A stretch of 64,000 nucleotides of DNA from Salinispora fenicalii (GCF_000514815.1 NZ_KI911472.1:26771-90770), one strand, 5' to 3'; shown: positions 1 to 9,016, counted from the first letter of the stretch. Numbers and translations: made by a program. The notes: generated from the letters alone by a model not told the origin.

Positions 1-636
1 GCCGTCCACGGCGCGCAGGTGTTCCGGCTGCGCGAGTTCGCCCAAGGCTTCCGGCACCGCCCCGACGCCGACCCGGCCCTGTTCGCCACCGAGGACCCGC
101 TCGGCTGGTTTTCAGACCAGACCGTCCGCGTGCTGCTGGACGTCGCGTTGCTCGGCCGGGAGCCGACCGGCGTGACGGTGCTGGAGAACCTGCCAGGCAC
201 GGTCAATCAGCTGCGCACCATCAGCGAGATCGGCCGTCGGCTCGGGCTACCGGTCATGGTGATCGAGCTGACCGCGCCGGATACCATCGTGATCGGACGA
301 TCACTCGCACACCGAGTCTGCCCGGCCTGCGAACCCGATCTCGACGCCGACCCCCACCGGCCCGCCGGCGCTGCTGCCGCCGACTTCGAGAACTGTGTTA
401 CCTGTGGCAACCGGCTTCTCCGTCGTCGCTGCGACGGAACAGCGCTGTACGAGCTGAAGTTGCGCCGCTTCCGGTCCCGCATCCCCGGCATCCGGCGCGA
501 AGCCGCCACCCTCGACCTGCCCTACCAGGCCGTCATCGCCAGCGCCAGCCCGGACGACTGCCTGCGACGAGTGGTGGCCGCGCTCCGCACACCCAGATCC
601 TCCCGTGCCTGCCCGCCGACGTCTCACCCGCCCTGA
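1..636 (+). CDS. Adenylate-kinase-like nucleotide kinase, 5' end outside window
   Basis: The reading frame is open from the first base, so the gene begins upstream of the window; the GTG at 19 is only the first in-frame start visible. The visible part resembles the central and LID regions of adenylate-kinase-type nucleoside monophosphate kinases: four cysteines arranged as VCPAC and CVTCG flank a loop (about residues 100-135 of the visible protein), as in zinc-binding LID domains, followed by a YELKLRRF segment and a C-terminal DLPYQAVIA strand. The P-loop that would bind ATP is not in the window. The usual C-terminal lid arginines are hard to place, so it may be a divergent or non-canonical kinase. 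The last 15 residues are Pro/Ser-rich. Family-level assignment is moderately sure; substrate is unknown. Confidence 0.6.
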   Translation, partial: AVHGAQVFRLREFAQGFRHRPDADPALFATEDPLGWFSDQTVRVLLDVALLGREPTGVTVLENLPGTVNQLRTISEIGRRLGLPVMVIELTAPDTIVIGRSLAHRVCPACEPDLDADPHRPAGAAAADFENCVTCGNRLLRRRCDGTALYELKLRRFRSRIPGIRREAATLDLPYQAVIASASPDDCLRRVVAALRTPRSSRACPPTSHPP

Positions 637-716
637 ACGGAGCGACCCCGTGACGATCGTGACCCTACCGACCCCGACGCTGCGCCCCGAGGACCGCGAC
701 GGCTACGGAGGCGTAT

Positions 717-812
717 ATGAACGACCTCGGCGCGAAGGGGAACCTCGAACTGGAAGCGGAGGTCAAGGTCGTTCTCGATGGGACGGTGACCACCGCGGAT
801 ATCGATGACTGA
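717..812 (+). CDS. Small acidic 31-residue peptide, function unknown
   Basis: A GGAGG ribosome binding site at 707-711 lies five bases before an ATG at 717. The 31-residue product is acidic (ends TTADIDD) and carries an alternating segment LELEAEVKVV. It contains no cysteine and no signal peptide. Its length, strong binding site and position before another short ORF with a good site are reminiscent of peptide-natural-product leader genes, but there is no recognisable core peptide and no intact modification enzyme next to it. It could also be a chance ORF. I do not assign a function. Confidence 0.4.
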   Translation: MNDLGAKGNLELEAEVKVVLDGTVTTADIDD

Positions 813-877
813 GCCTCAAAGTCCGATCTTGCAGGGCGGACGTGATGTACGATCCAACCCACAATCGAGGAGAAGCC

Positions 878-1123
878 TTGCTGTACCGGGTGGATATCCG
901 TCCGTCGGCCTTGCCGATCGCGACTTCGCCCAAAGCCGCGAGTGACTCGCAGCCCCTTAGCGAACATCATGATCGGTTTAGCTCACATGCCGCAATCCGA
1001 CCGCTACGTAGCGTAGTTTTCCCAGTTGTGTCCGTTGCTGATAGCGCCAACTCGCCAGACCTAGACGTCAGGCATGTCGTGACCTGGCCAAACTGGCCGG
1101 CAGCGGGTTGCCGACCACGGTGA
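878..1123 (+). CDS. Short unknown ORF, possibly a gene remnant
   Basis: A TTG codon at 878 is preceded by GAGGAG at 867-872 (five-base spacing). It opens an 81-residue frame beginning LYRVDIRPSALPIA. That beginning loosely recalls the amino terminus of actinobacterial LanB-type dehydratases (aromatic-Arg..Asp...Arg..Ala-Leu-Pro), but the rest does not continue as such a protein and loses protein-like character after about 35 residues. If the resemblance is real this is a 5' stub of a deleted modification gene, consistent with the small peptide gene just upstream. The alternative is a spurious frame. Confidence 0.2.
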   Translation: MLYRVDIRPSALPIATSPKAASDSQPLSEHHDRFSSHAAIRPLRSVVFPVVSVADSANSPDLDVRHVVTWPNWPAAGCRPR

Positions 1124-1211
1124 TGATCGTTTTCGCATTCTGCATCGTCAGGCCCACTGTGCCGCGGCTGCGGGTTGGCAGTTGTTGGAGTCCGCCGGGA
1201 GGAGGAGGCAC

Positions 1212-3371
1212 GTGCTGGAAAAGTTGATCATTCAGAGGGCGCTGCGCGTGCCGGCGAGCACCGGCGTGGCCGGTGATGGCACGTCCGTGGCCCGGCAGTT
1301 GGACGCGGCGCTGCTCGATGTCGGGTTCTCGGCGTCGCGGGCTCTGCTGGGCCATATCGGTGGCCTGGCGCCCGAGCCGGCGATGGATCTCGCCGCGACC
1401 GTGGTGTCGGCGGTGCGGGAGTTGGTCGGTGATCACGTTCGGCACAACGCGTACTTCATCAGCTTCCCGGACGATGTGCCGGACACCGTGGAGTTCTGGA
1501 TCGACCGGCTGCGGGCGGCCGTTCTCATCGGTGGGGGCGCGGCGACCGACGCGCAGCTGCGTGCGGCTGTCGCCTCGGGTGGGGTGAACCTGCTCGACCT
1601 GCCGGCGTACGGGACCTACCAGCACACCTACGCCGAGCTGCTAGCGGCGCACGATGAGCTGATCACCGCGGCCGGTGACCGGGTGACGGTGCTACAGCTC
1701 GGTGATGTCGTCGAGGTGGAGGCGCAGCGGCTGTATCTGGCCCTGGCCGGCAGCGCGACGCCGCTGGGTGAGGCGGACCTGACCGTCCTTGGTGAGCTGG
1801 CGGTCGCCTGCATGGATGGCGCGCAGCCGGCGGAGGTGCCGGTGCGGGAGAACCGTGCCGTGCTCAACGGGGTCCGGCTGGTGCTTGGCCGGCCGCTGGT
1901 CGGTATGGACACCACGACGGATGTGCTGCGGCTTGCCTGTCAGGCTTCCGGCGGGGACACCTCACTGGTGACGGCTACGCGGTTCCGGTCGTTCCGGCGC
2001 CCGGAGCGGCGGGTGCTGCTCGCTGCGCTGGACGCTGTCGTCGGGGCGAGCCCGGGCAAGCTCGGTGACGTCGCCCGGTATGCCGAGCGGTGGAAGCGAC
2101 TCGGGGAGCGGCTGCACCCGCACGAGTACGGCCAGTGGCCGCACGCCCGGGAGGTGTTCGCGGTAGCGCGTGGCGAGCGCCGGGTGCCGAACCTGGCGGG
2201 TCGGGCCGAGGCGGCCGTCCGTGCCGGCGCTGTCGGTCAGGCCGCGTCGTTGCTGTCGGCCGCTCCGGGCATGCTCCTGCGATCCGCCGACCGGCTGCTG
2301 CGGCTGGCATCGGCGGCCGAGCGCAGCGCCGTCCTCGACGCGGTCACCGGCGCGTTCGGTGCGGCGTCGGGCCGGGTGCTGCTGTCGCTGCGGGAGCACG
2401 TCGACAACCGGCTGACACCCGCGTCGGCCCGGATGTACGCGAGCCGCTCGCGCAACGCGTGGGTCGGCCTGGATGCCCGCCCGCCGCTGCCCGCCGAACT
2501 GGTGGCCGAGCTGTCGGGCCTGCTCGACGCCGAGATCAGCGCCCGACTGCCGGATCCGCAGCGGCGGCTGCTGGTGGATCCGGAGGTGCTCGACGTCGCC
2601 CTGCCGCTGTCGGGCAAGGCGACCGAGAGTGGTTTCGCGGTGCTGCCGCGAGGCTCGCGCGCACCGGTCACCGGTGAGCTGCTGCGCTTCTTCACGTATT
2701 GGCGGCAGGCGAGTCGCCGCACCGACTACGACCTGTCGGTGCTGCTGCTGGACGGCGAATTCCACCCGGCGGGGCAGGTGTCCTGGACGAACTACCGCCA
2801 CGACGGGGTGGTGCACTCCGGGGACGTCACCGACGCGACGAACGGCGCGACCGAGTTCATCGACGTGCCCTTGGCGGATCTCGGGCATTACGTGGTTCCG
2901 CAGGTCTACATCTATGCGGGTGAGTCGTTCGACGAGGCTGCCGAGTCGATGTTCGGCTACCAGACCCGGGAGCGGGACCAGCGAGGTGCCCCGTTCGACG
3001 CCCGGACCGTGCGGGCGCGTTCGCAGATGCGCGGGCAGGGCCGGGTCGCGCTGCCGATGGTGTTCGCCAGGACCGAGCACGGTTGGCAGGCCGTGTGGCT
3101 GCACCTGTACCTGCGGGGGCGGCCGTCGTTCAACCGGGTGGAGGACAACACGTTCACCACGACGGATCGGGTGCGGGCGCTGATGGAGCGGCGGTACCTT
3201 ACCGCGTCCTACCTTGTCGACCGGTGGCGCGCGCGGGCTGAGGTGACGACGTGGGACGGACAGCTGCCGGACGAGCCCGTCACGTTCATCGGCATTGACG
3301 CGCCGGAGGGCTTGCCCGACGGGTCCGAGGCATACACGTTGGATAGGCTGAGTGAGTTGATCCCTGAGTAA
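1212..3371 (+). CDS. Large TerD-domain protein
   Basis: A 719-residue soluble protein. The GTG at 1212 is chosen over the TTG at 1182 because GGAGGAGG (1200-1207) sits four bases before it. Residues about 1-470 form a long alpha-rich region without a motif I recognise. From about residue 500 a TerD-type domain is clear: TDYDLSVLLLDGEF, then HSGDVTDATNGATEFIDVPL, matching the calcium-binding beta-sandwich of TerD/TerZ/CABP proteins. TerD proteins belong to tellurite-resistance and wider envelope and phage stress systems; here no other ter gene is present. It stands alone, with a hairpin starting four bases after the stop. A metal-dependent stress or signalling role is an inference from the family. 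Confidence 0.75.
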   Translation: MLEKLIIQRALRVPASTGVAGDGTSVARQLDAALLDVGFSASRALLGHIGGLAPEPAMDLAATVVSAVRELVGDHVRHNAYFISFPDDVPDTVEFWIDRLRAAVLIGGGAATDAQLRAAVASGGVNLLDLPAYGTYQHTYAELLAAHDELITAAGDRVTVLQLGDVVEVEAQRLYLALAGSATPLGEADLTVLGELAVACMDGAQPAEVPVRENRAVLNGVRLVLGRPLVGMDTTTDVLRLACQASGGDTSLVTATRFRSFRRPERRVLLAALDAVVGASPGKLGDVARYAERWKRLGERLHPHEYGQWPHAREVFAVARGERRVPNLAGRAEAAVRAGAVGQAASLLSAAPGMLLRSADRLLRLASAAERSAVLDAVTGAFGAASGRVLLSLREHVDNRLTPASARMYASRSRNAWVGLDARPPLPAELVAELSGLLDAEISARLPDPQRRLLVDPEVLDVALPLSGKATESGFAVLPRGSRAPVTGELLRFFTYWRQASRRTDYDLSVLLLDGEFHPAGQVSWTNYRHDGVVHSGDVTDATNGATEFIDVPLADLGHYVVPQVYIYAGESFDEAAESMFGYQTRERDQRGAPFDARTVRARSQMRGQGRVALPMVFARTEHGWQAVWLHLYLRGRPSFNRVEDNTFTTTDRVRALMERRYLTASYLVDRWRARAEVTTWDGQLPDEPVTFIGIDAPEGLPDGSEAYTLDRLSELIPE

Positions 3372-3374
3372 GCG

Positions 3375-3481
3375 GCGAGAGCCGAGGCCATGCGGGCGCT
3401 TCCTTCTCATCCGTTCGATTCGGTGCCTCCGCCAAAGCGGGGGATCTGGTAATCAGTGCCCGCGCTCTCTTCGGCTCTCGC
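3375..3481. repeat. Long inverted repeat hairpin after the TerD gene
   Basis: An 11-base perfect inverted repeat, GCGAGAGCCGA (3375-3385) and TCGGCTCTCGC (3471-3481), encloses about 85 bases with a nested GCGGGC/GCCCGC pair (about 3392-3397 and 3458-3463). It begins four bases after the TerD stop, so it could be a transcription terminator, though the loop is long for one. It could also be a short palindromic element. Confidence 0.45.
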
Positions 3482-3597
3482 TAACTTGAGTTTCAGCCTC
3501 CGTGGGTCCTCTGGGGACCCTGGCTGGTCACGGAAACAGTCCTTGGTCGATGATCTTCTTGTCGAGGGAAGAGCATCAATAACCAGCGGCTGTTCTG

Positions 3598-4029
3598 GTG
3601 ATCAGTGTGCATGATCGTGCTGCGGCTGAGGCCGTCGGGGACCTGGGCAGGTTCCGGCGAGAGTTCTACGACTGCTTGACCGCGCGGGCTGACGCGTGGT
3701 TCGACCTGGCAGACGCCGTGTTGTGCGCTGATGGGCCGGTCCGGTCGTTGGTGGAGTTGTCGCTGATTGGTGAGCACCGCCGCGGTCACGGGGCGTTGTA
3801 CGACGCCTCGCTTGCCGGCGGCTGGACATCGACCGGCTGCGCACCGCCCTGGCCGGGCGCCGCTGCCTCGGGCGGCCAACGGGCGTCTCGTGCTGGGTGT
3901 GGACATCACCTGCTGGTTGCGGCCGGACGCGCATACCTCACCGCAGCGGATCCTGTGTCACACCTATGGGCGTGGCAAGGACCAGACGATCATGGTCCCG
4001 GGCTGGCCGTACTCGATGGTCGTGTACTG
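3598..4029 (+). pseudogene. Transposase remnant (DDE type, frameshifted and truncated)
   Basis: Two overlapping frames together give the amino-terminal part of an actinobacterial DDE-superfamily transposase of the NF041680/IS701-like type. Frame 1 (from 3598) reads FRREFYDCLTARADAWFDLADAVL and SLVELSLIGEHRRGHGALYD. Frame 2 takes over near 3830-3870 with NGRLVLGVDITCWLRPD, TSPQRILCHTYGRGKD and MVPGWPYSMVV, containing the first catalytic Asp region. After about 4029 the homology stops, so the rest of the element is gone. At least one frameshift and a 3' deletion make it non-functional. No intact terminal repeats were recognised. Confidence 0.75.
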
Positions 4030-4048
4030 GCTGGACGCCTACGGCGGC

Positions 4049-4204
4049 ATGGGAAGCATGAGCGATCTGTCGATCAACTGGAGCGGGTCGCTGCCGCCGG
4101 ATCGAGAGCGCGCCGTCTACGAGAAAATCGAGGAACTCCGAGGGCTGTGTTACCGCCTGGCGGCGCGGCTCAAGGCCGACATCCAGGAATACCGGCAGCA
4201 TTGA
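4049..4204 (+). CDS. Short helical ORF of unknown function
   Basis: Just after the transposase homology ends, the same frame continues as a 51-codon segment from ATG 4049 (alternative ATG at 4058). It has a charged, helix-like composition: PPDRERAVYEKIEELRGL followed by CYRLAARLKADIQEY. The composition looks genuinely coding, but there is no clear ribosome binding site. It may be the 3' part of a gene interrupted by the transposon. No family recognised. Confidence 0.3.
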   Translation: MGSMSDLSINWSGSLPPDRERAVYEKIEELRGLCYRLAARLKADIQEYRQH

Positions 4205-4469
4205 CCATTCGAGCGTGCCCGATCCAGCGGTCAACACCGGCAAACGGGGAAGTACCGGCGGGTCGCTGTCGGCCTGGGTGAAGGCGAGGTTGTCAGTGTC
4301 CCAGATGACGTTGATCCGGATGATTCGGCGGATGCCCGACCCGCCGCCGGGTATGTGACGGTGCGGGGCGATTGGGACGACGACCTCGGGGTCGCGTGGG
4401 CCTACCCCCTCGAACCACTACGGTGGCTACCGTGGGACTCCTCAGCCACGCGGCTGGCTGCGGGGTGAC
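4205..4469 (+). pseudogene. Start-less coding remnant
   Basis: The frame stays open for 88 codons directly after the stop at 4204, without a usable start. The translation is protein-like: GKYRRVAVGLGEGEVVSVPD followed later by AGYVTVRGDWDDDLGVAWAY and EPLRWLPW. No family recognised. It is read here as the 3' end of a gene that lost its beginning, probably in the rearrangement that left the transposase fragment. Confidence 0.3.
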
Positions 4470-4512
4470 CACCGTCTGATGACGGGTCGGAAGCGGACGG
4501 TGGTCACCCCGC
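4460..4512. terminator. Strong hairpin, probable bidirectional terminator
   Basis: A perfect 17-base inverted repeat, GCGGGGTGACCACCGTC at 4460-4476 and its complement at 4496-4512, with a 19-base loop. It lies between a plus-strand remnant ending at 4469 and a minus-strand gene ending at 4565, the expected place for a shared terminator. There is no clear T-run, as is common in high-GC actinomycetes. Confidence 0.6.
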
Positions 4513-4564
4513 GTCTGATCAGTGCCCGCCTGGCGCGACGTGCCGCTGGATATCGACGATGGTG

Positions 4565-4786
4565 TTACTTCGCGCCGGTAAGGGCGACCAGGGCGTTCGC
4601 GGTCCGGAAGTACGGGTTGCGGCCGAGGTCGCCGACGGTGGTGATGTTGAAGGCTTCCTTGAGCAGCTTGGCGTCGCCGTCGCTGACTCCGGAGAGGGCG
4701 GACACCGGGGCGTCGACGATCTCGGTGAGGGTCTTGTCCTGGTAGGCCTTGTCAACCAGCTTGCCGAGGTCGGCGGTGACGGGCAT
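4565..4786 (-). CDS. Small helix-hairpin-helix-like protein
   Basis: A 73-residue protein starting at the ATG at 4786, preceded by AAAGGAG five bases upstream on the minus strand. The sequence (DLGKLVDKAYQDKTLTEIVD, then GVSDGDAKLLKEAFNI and TVGDLGRNPYF) has the spacing of a short helix-hairpin-helix or SAM-like domain: an APVSALSGVS turn followed by ITTVGDLG. Such folds bind DNA or proteins, but I do not know a named family. No signal peptide or membrane segment. It stands alone between a terminator hairpin and a poor-coding region. Confidence 0.6.
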   Translation of the reverse strand: MPVTADLGKLVDKAYQDKTLTEIVDAPVSALSGVSDGDAKLLKEAFNITTVGDLGRNPYFRTANALVALTGAK

Positions 4787-5400
4787 GCGCACTCCTTTGC
4801 CACTCCGTCCGGAGGCTCCGGCCGGATACGGATGAACCTGCCAAATTAGAACACGGCTACTTCCTCTGATTCCACTGTGGATCTCCGACGAGTTGAGCGC
4901 TTTCCTCGCCGGAGTGAGGTGAGGACCTCGTTGCTGGCGGTACCGCCAGGTAGTCGCCGGCTCGTCGCGTTCCACCGGCACGGGTGCCGTAGGTGGACCG
5001 CCCGGAGCCGCACAAGGTGACGATGGCACCTCGGTCCTAGATGGATGAGTTGAGCGTAATGGCTGTCCATGACCGCCGTCGTGGGCTCGGCGAACCAGAT
5101 CCGAGCGGCACCGAACACACACGTTACCCCTCGGGGATTCGCAGATTGGGTCACCTACGCTCACGCAACCTCCACAGGAGGCCCTGTCGCATCCAGTCGA
5201 CAACCTCCACACTGGATGCTAGCGCGACGGACAGCGACCGACACAACTCATTCATCACTAGATGTGTTCGTCTGGTTGCCGACAGTCTTTGCGGTGTGAT
5301 CGTGTCCATCGCGGTTACCGCGTCATGCAGGGGGTTGGGTCATGCGTCCTGCTAGCCGATCTTGCGGGTGATCAGTTCCACCAATAAGAGGAGGTCTGAT
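4787..5400. other. No gene recognised
   Basis: About 600 bases between the small helical protein and a transposase remnant. Several short frames exist on both strands but none has protein-like composition together with a ribosome binding site. It may hold the promoter of the small minus-strand gene and decayed insertion-sequence DNA. Confidence 0.5.
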
Positions 5401-5860
5401 TCACATATTTTGTGTGTGTTGGGGTTGTAGGGGTTCTCGGCAGGTTGGGGTGGTTTCGGTGGTGAGGCGTTTGGCGAGGTTGTCGATCATAGCGATGGTG
5501 ATCATGCTGGCGGAGTTGTCGGGTCGGGCTTCGTGGTCGCGGACGAGTCGGCGGTGGTGCATGAGCCAGCCGATGATGCGTTCGACGACCCATCGCCGTT
5601 TGACCATGTTGAAGCCTTGGCCTGTGGGGGGGTCCCTGGTGACGATTTCGACGTCGACGCCAGGGTGGGCGCCGTGTTCGGCGACGTGGTTTGTGAGGCC
5701 GGCGTCGACCCAGGTTTTGGTGAGGGTGGGGTGGGTGGTGGTGGCTTGGTCGAGCAGGTTGATGCCGATGGTGCTGGTGCTGGTGCTGGCGGCGGTGACG
5801 GTGACGGCGAGAAGGGGCCGAGGGTGTCGGTGATGTGACGTGCCCGGTGAAGAACGACCG
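5401..5860 (-). pseudogene. IS5-type transposase 3' remnant
   Basis: The minus-strand frame carries the carboxy-terminal part of an IS5-family DDE transposase: RPLLAVTVTAAS, THPTLTKTWVDAGL, VDVEIVTRDP, then the conserved end WVVERIIGWLMHHRRLVRDHE and MITIAMIDNLAKRLT. The catalytic Glu region (the ER in WVVER) is visible; the amino-terminal half is missing and is replaced by Ser/Thr/Arg-rich unrelated sequence. Inactive. Confidence 0.7.
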
Positions 5861-6357
5861 CACCTGCTGCTCGTCCGCGACCTCGCTGTCGTGTCAGTTG
5901 TCAGTAAAGGCCCTGGTCGTTGCGCGGACAGCCTGCGGGCACATGAAACTTGTTTCCGGCGTTCCTGGTTGCGCTGAGCTAAACCCTGGGTGACCCTATG
6001 GGTGCGACGTTCATGTACTTCGATGTTTCGCTCGCGAGGAGCTGAAAGGCGGCGCAATGAGCCAGACCCCGCGGACGCTTCAGCCAGCACTGTCCGAGCG
6101 CCACTTCTTCGGAGCTGAACTGCGTCGGCCGCGCGAACGCCCGAACCTCTCGCGGGTGCGGCTGAGCGTCATGATCCGGTTCGGTGCGGACCTAGTGTGT
6201 CGCGTGGAAGCGGTCGACCGGTTCCCCTCCTGTGAGTTCGCCGAGGCCTGCGACAAGGCGTTGGCGACCGGGCGCCCCGATGCGTCTGCTACCCCTGCTC
6301 GAATATCAACACCTGACGGACGGACATTCGCATCTTCGCCAAGGAGGGGTTGACCCC
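5861..6357. other. Region upstream of the sulfide operon, no confident gene
   Basis: A 98-codon plus-strand frame (6057-6353) has an AAAGGCGG-like site before its ATG but no recognisable homology and poor composition; it may be real but is not supported. The segment probably holds the promoter of the downstream sulfide-oxidation genes. Confidence 0.35.
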
Positions 6358-7716
6358 GTGGTGGACGTGGCAGTGGTGCAGACCAGCGAGCTCGGTGACC
6401 GCAGCTACATCGCCCACGACGGGCACGTCGCGATCGTGGTTGATCCGCAGCGTGACCTGGACCGCTTGCAGGCGGTTCTCAACGAGCGCGGGCTGCGCTG
6501 CGCGATGGTGCTGGAGACGCACATCCACAACGACTACGTCTCCGGCGGCCTGCAACTGGCGCATCAGCACAACGCGCCGTACGCGGTCAACGCCGCCGAC
6601 GAGGTGGCGTTCGAGCGGCACGGCGTCGCTGATGGTGACGAACTGTCGGTGGGAGGCATGCGAGTGCGGGTGGTTGCGACCCCGGGACACACCGATACTC
6701 ACCTGGCCTTCGTGATTAGCGGTGGCCCCGGGCCGGCGGCAGTGTTCACCGGCGGCTGCCTGCTCTACGGCAGCGTGGGGCGCACCGACCTGGTCGACCC
6801 GACCCGCACGGAGGAACTGACCCGGGCCCAGTACCGCTCGGCACATCGCCTCGTCGACCTGCTCGACGACGACGCCCGGATCTTTCCGACCCACGGATTC
6901 GGCAGCTTCTGCTCCGCCGGATCCAGGTCCGGCGGCGAGGACAGCACCGTCGGGCAGGAGAAAACCCGCAACGACGCGTTCACCGCGACGAACGAGGACA
7001 CATTCGTGGCGCGGCTGGTCGCCGGTCTCACCGCCTACCCGGCCTACTACGCGTACATGGGTACCCGTAACCGTGCTGGCGCCGGACCTGTCGACCTGTC
7101 CGCACCGCAGCAGGTCAGTCCGACCGAACTGCGGGAACGGATCAGCGCCGGGGAGTGGGTGGTCGATCTGCGCGACCGTACCGCGTACGCCGCCGTGCAC
7201 CTCGTCGGTACCATCAGTATCGCCCTGAGCCAGCAGTTCGCCACGTACCTCGGCTGGCTCATTCCCTGGGGCATGCCGCTCACCCTGATCGGTGAGACCC
7301 CGCAGCAGATCACCGACGCGCAACGCCAACTCGTGCGCATCGGCATCGACCGGCCGGACGGCGCTGCCACGGGCAAGCTGCGCGACCTGGCCGACGGCGT
7401 GGCCACCCGCGGCTACCGGCGGATCACCTTCGCTGGACTCGCCGCAGCCCGGCAGGCCGGGGAGGCCCTGACCCTGCTGGACGTGCGGCGCGCCGACGAA
7501 CGCGCCCTTGGCGCGATTCCCGGCTCGGTGCACATCCCGCTGCACTGCCTGCTGGATCGGCTCGGTGACGTTCCACCCGGCCCGCTTGCGGTGCACTGCG
7601 CCAGCGGGTTCCGGGCCGGCATCGCCGCCAGCCTGCTCGACCGCGCCGGCCACGACGTCGTCCACATCGACGACGAGTACGCCGTCGCTGTCACCTCCGG
7701 TCAGACCACCGGCTGA
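6358..7716 (+). CDS. Persulfide dioxygenase-rhodanese fusion (MBL fold)
   Basis: 452 residues, GTG start at 6358 chosen because AAGGAGGGG lies eight bases upstream. Residues 1-250 are a metallo-beta-lactamase domain with THIHNDY (54-60), GHTDTHLAF and a late GFGSFC segment, the iron-site pattern of ETHE1/CstB-like persulfide dioxygenases. It is followed by two rhodanese-like domains. The first (GEWVVDLRDRTAYAAVHL) has no active cysteine. The second has Cys414 in the loop HCASGFRAG and should transfer sulfur. In the CstB/ETHE1 pathway such proteins oxidise glutathione or other low-molecular-weight persulfides to sulfite, and the rhodanese makes thiosulfate. The next gene, an SQR 70 bases downstream, makes the persulfide. 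Cytosolic, no signal peptide. Confidence 0.88.
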   Translation: MVDVAVVQTSELGDRSYIAHDGHVAIVVDPQRDLDRLQAVLNERGLRCAMVLETHIHNDYVSGGLQLAHQHNAPYAVNAADEVAFERHGVADGDELSVGGMRVRVVATPGHTDTHLAFVISGGPGPAAVFTGGCLLYGSVGRTDLVDPTRTEELTRAQYRSAHRLVDLLDDDARIFPTHGFGSFCSAGSRSGGEDSTVGQEKTRNDAFTATNEDTFVARLVAGLTAYPAYYAYMGTRNRAGAGPVDLSAPQQVSPTELRERISAGEWVVDLRDRTAYAAVHLVGTISIALSQQFATYLGWLIPWGMPLTLIGETPQQITDAQRQLVRIGIDRPDGAATGKLRDLADGVATRGYRRITFAGLAAARQAGEALTLLDVRRADERALGAIPGSVHIPLHCLLDRLGDVPPGPLAVHCASGFRAGIAASLLDRAGHDVVHIDDEYAVAVTSGQTTG

Positions 7717-7786
7717 ACAACCTGACCGACCCATGCCGCCGAGGGAGCGTCACCCCGCCGACGGCCTCACCCACGGAGGCACCGTC

Positions 7787-8992
7787 ATGACCGCACCGGC
7801 CGTTCACCATCGCATCCTCATCATCGGCGGCGGCAGCGCCGGCATCGATGTCGCCGCCCGGCTCCGCCGGGCGAGAGTCCCCGACATTGGCCTCATCGAT
7901 CCCGCAGAAACCCACTACTACCAGCCGCTGTGGACCTTGGTCGGTGGCGGATGCGCCAAGGCTAAGGAGAGCGCCCGCCCGCAGGCGTCGGTCATGCCGA
8001 AGGGTATCGCCTGGATCAAGGACGCCGCGCACACCATCGACCCGGACCAGCAGACGGTCACCACCGCCGGTGGGATCCGGGTCCGCTACGACCATCTCGT
8101 CGTGTGCCCCGGCATCCAACTCGACTGGGACAAGATCCCCGGCATGGCGGCGGCCATGGACACTCCGATGGTATCCAGCAACTACACGTACGCCACGGCG
8201 CCGAAGACGTGGGAACTGATCCGAAACCTGCGCTCCGGGACCGCGGTGTTTACCATGCCCGTCGGGCCGATCAAATGCGCCGGCGCCCCACAGAAGATCG
8301 CTTACCTGGCCGCGGACCACTGGCGTCGACAAGGCGTTCTCAAGGACATCCGGGTCGTGCTCGTGCTGCCCACCCCAACCATGTTCGGCGTCCAGGTCTT
8401 CGCCGATGAACTCGAACGCGTCGCCGCCCGGTACGGCATCGAGGTCCACAAAAACAGTGAGCTCGTCGAAGTCGACGCCGACAGTCGCCAGGCGGTGATC
8501 GCCGATCACAACAACCGCAGTGGACAATCCATCGGCTACGACCTCATGCATGTTGTACCACCGCAGTCAGCCCCCGACTGGCTCAAGCAGACCGCCCTGG
8601 CAGACCCCGAAAGCCCGGCCGGCTACGCCCACGTCGATCGGAACACCCTGCAGCACACCCGATATCCGAACGTGTTCGCCCTCGGCGACGCCGGGTCCAC
8701 TCCGAATTCCAAGACCGGTGCCGCGATCCGCAAACAGGCACCGGTGGTGGCCCGCAATCTCATCGCCACGATTAGGGGCGAGCCGCTGCCGGCGGCATAT
8801 GACGGGTACGCATCCTGCCCGCTGACCACGGCCCGCAACAAGATGCTGCTCGCCGAGTTCGACTACACCATGCATCCCGCACCCAGCATTCCGTTCCTCG
8901 ACACCACCCACGAACGCACCGACATGTGGTATCTCAAGCGCTACGGACTGCCGGCCCTCTACTGGAATCTCATGCTTCGCGGCCGTGCCTGA
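7787..8992 (+). CDS. sqr: Sulfide:quinone oxidoreductase
   Basis: 401 residues, ATG with CGGAGG upstream. The FAD-binding GGGSAG motif lies near residues 14-19, and a second nucleotide-binding block ends in NVFALGDAGSTPNSKTGAA. Two cysteines fit the redox pair of the mitochondrial-type (type II) enzymes: Cys164 in PIKCAGAPQK and Cys344 in YASCPLTTARN. The carboxy end (LLAEFDYTMHP, then LPALYWNLMLRG) also follows human SQOR, where it contacts the membrane. It oxidises hydrogen sulfide at the membrane, passes electrons to menaquinone and hands the sulfane sulfur to a small thiol acceptor; the upstream dioxygenase-rhodanese consumes the product. The two genes form an operon. Confidence 0.9.
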   Translation: MTAPAVHHRILIIGGGSAGIDVAARLRRARVPDIGLIDPAETHYYQPLWTLVGGGCAKAKESARPQASVMPKGIAWIKDAAHTIDPDQQTVTTAGGIRVRYDHLVVCPGIQLDWDKIPGMAAAMDTPMVSSNYTYATAPKTWELIRNLRSGTAVFTMPVGPIKCAGAPQKIAYLAADHWRRQGVLKDIRVVLVLPTPTMFGVQVFADELERVAARYGIEVHKNSELVEVDADSRQAVIADHNNRSGQSIGYDLMHVVPPQSAPDWLKQTALADPESPAGYAHVDRNTLQHTRYPNVFALGDAGSTPNSKTGAAIRKQAPVVARNLIATIRGEPLPAAYDGYASCPLTTARNKMLLAEFDYTMHPAPSIPFLDTTHERTDMWYLKRYGLPALYWNLMLRGRA

Positions 8993-9016
8993 GGCCCACG
9001 CGTGGGCGGCTACCCA

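Noticed and set aside
605..808. 67-codon frame between the kinase and the small peptide
   Set aside because: Overlaps the end of the kinase frame, Arg/Gly-rich and without homology; the ATG at 717 in another frame has a much better site.
6057..6353. 98-codon plus-strand frame before the sulfide operon
   Set aside because: Weak site AAAGGCGG but no homology; the operon start with AAGGAGGGG lies just after it, so it is treated as leader sequence.
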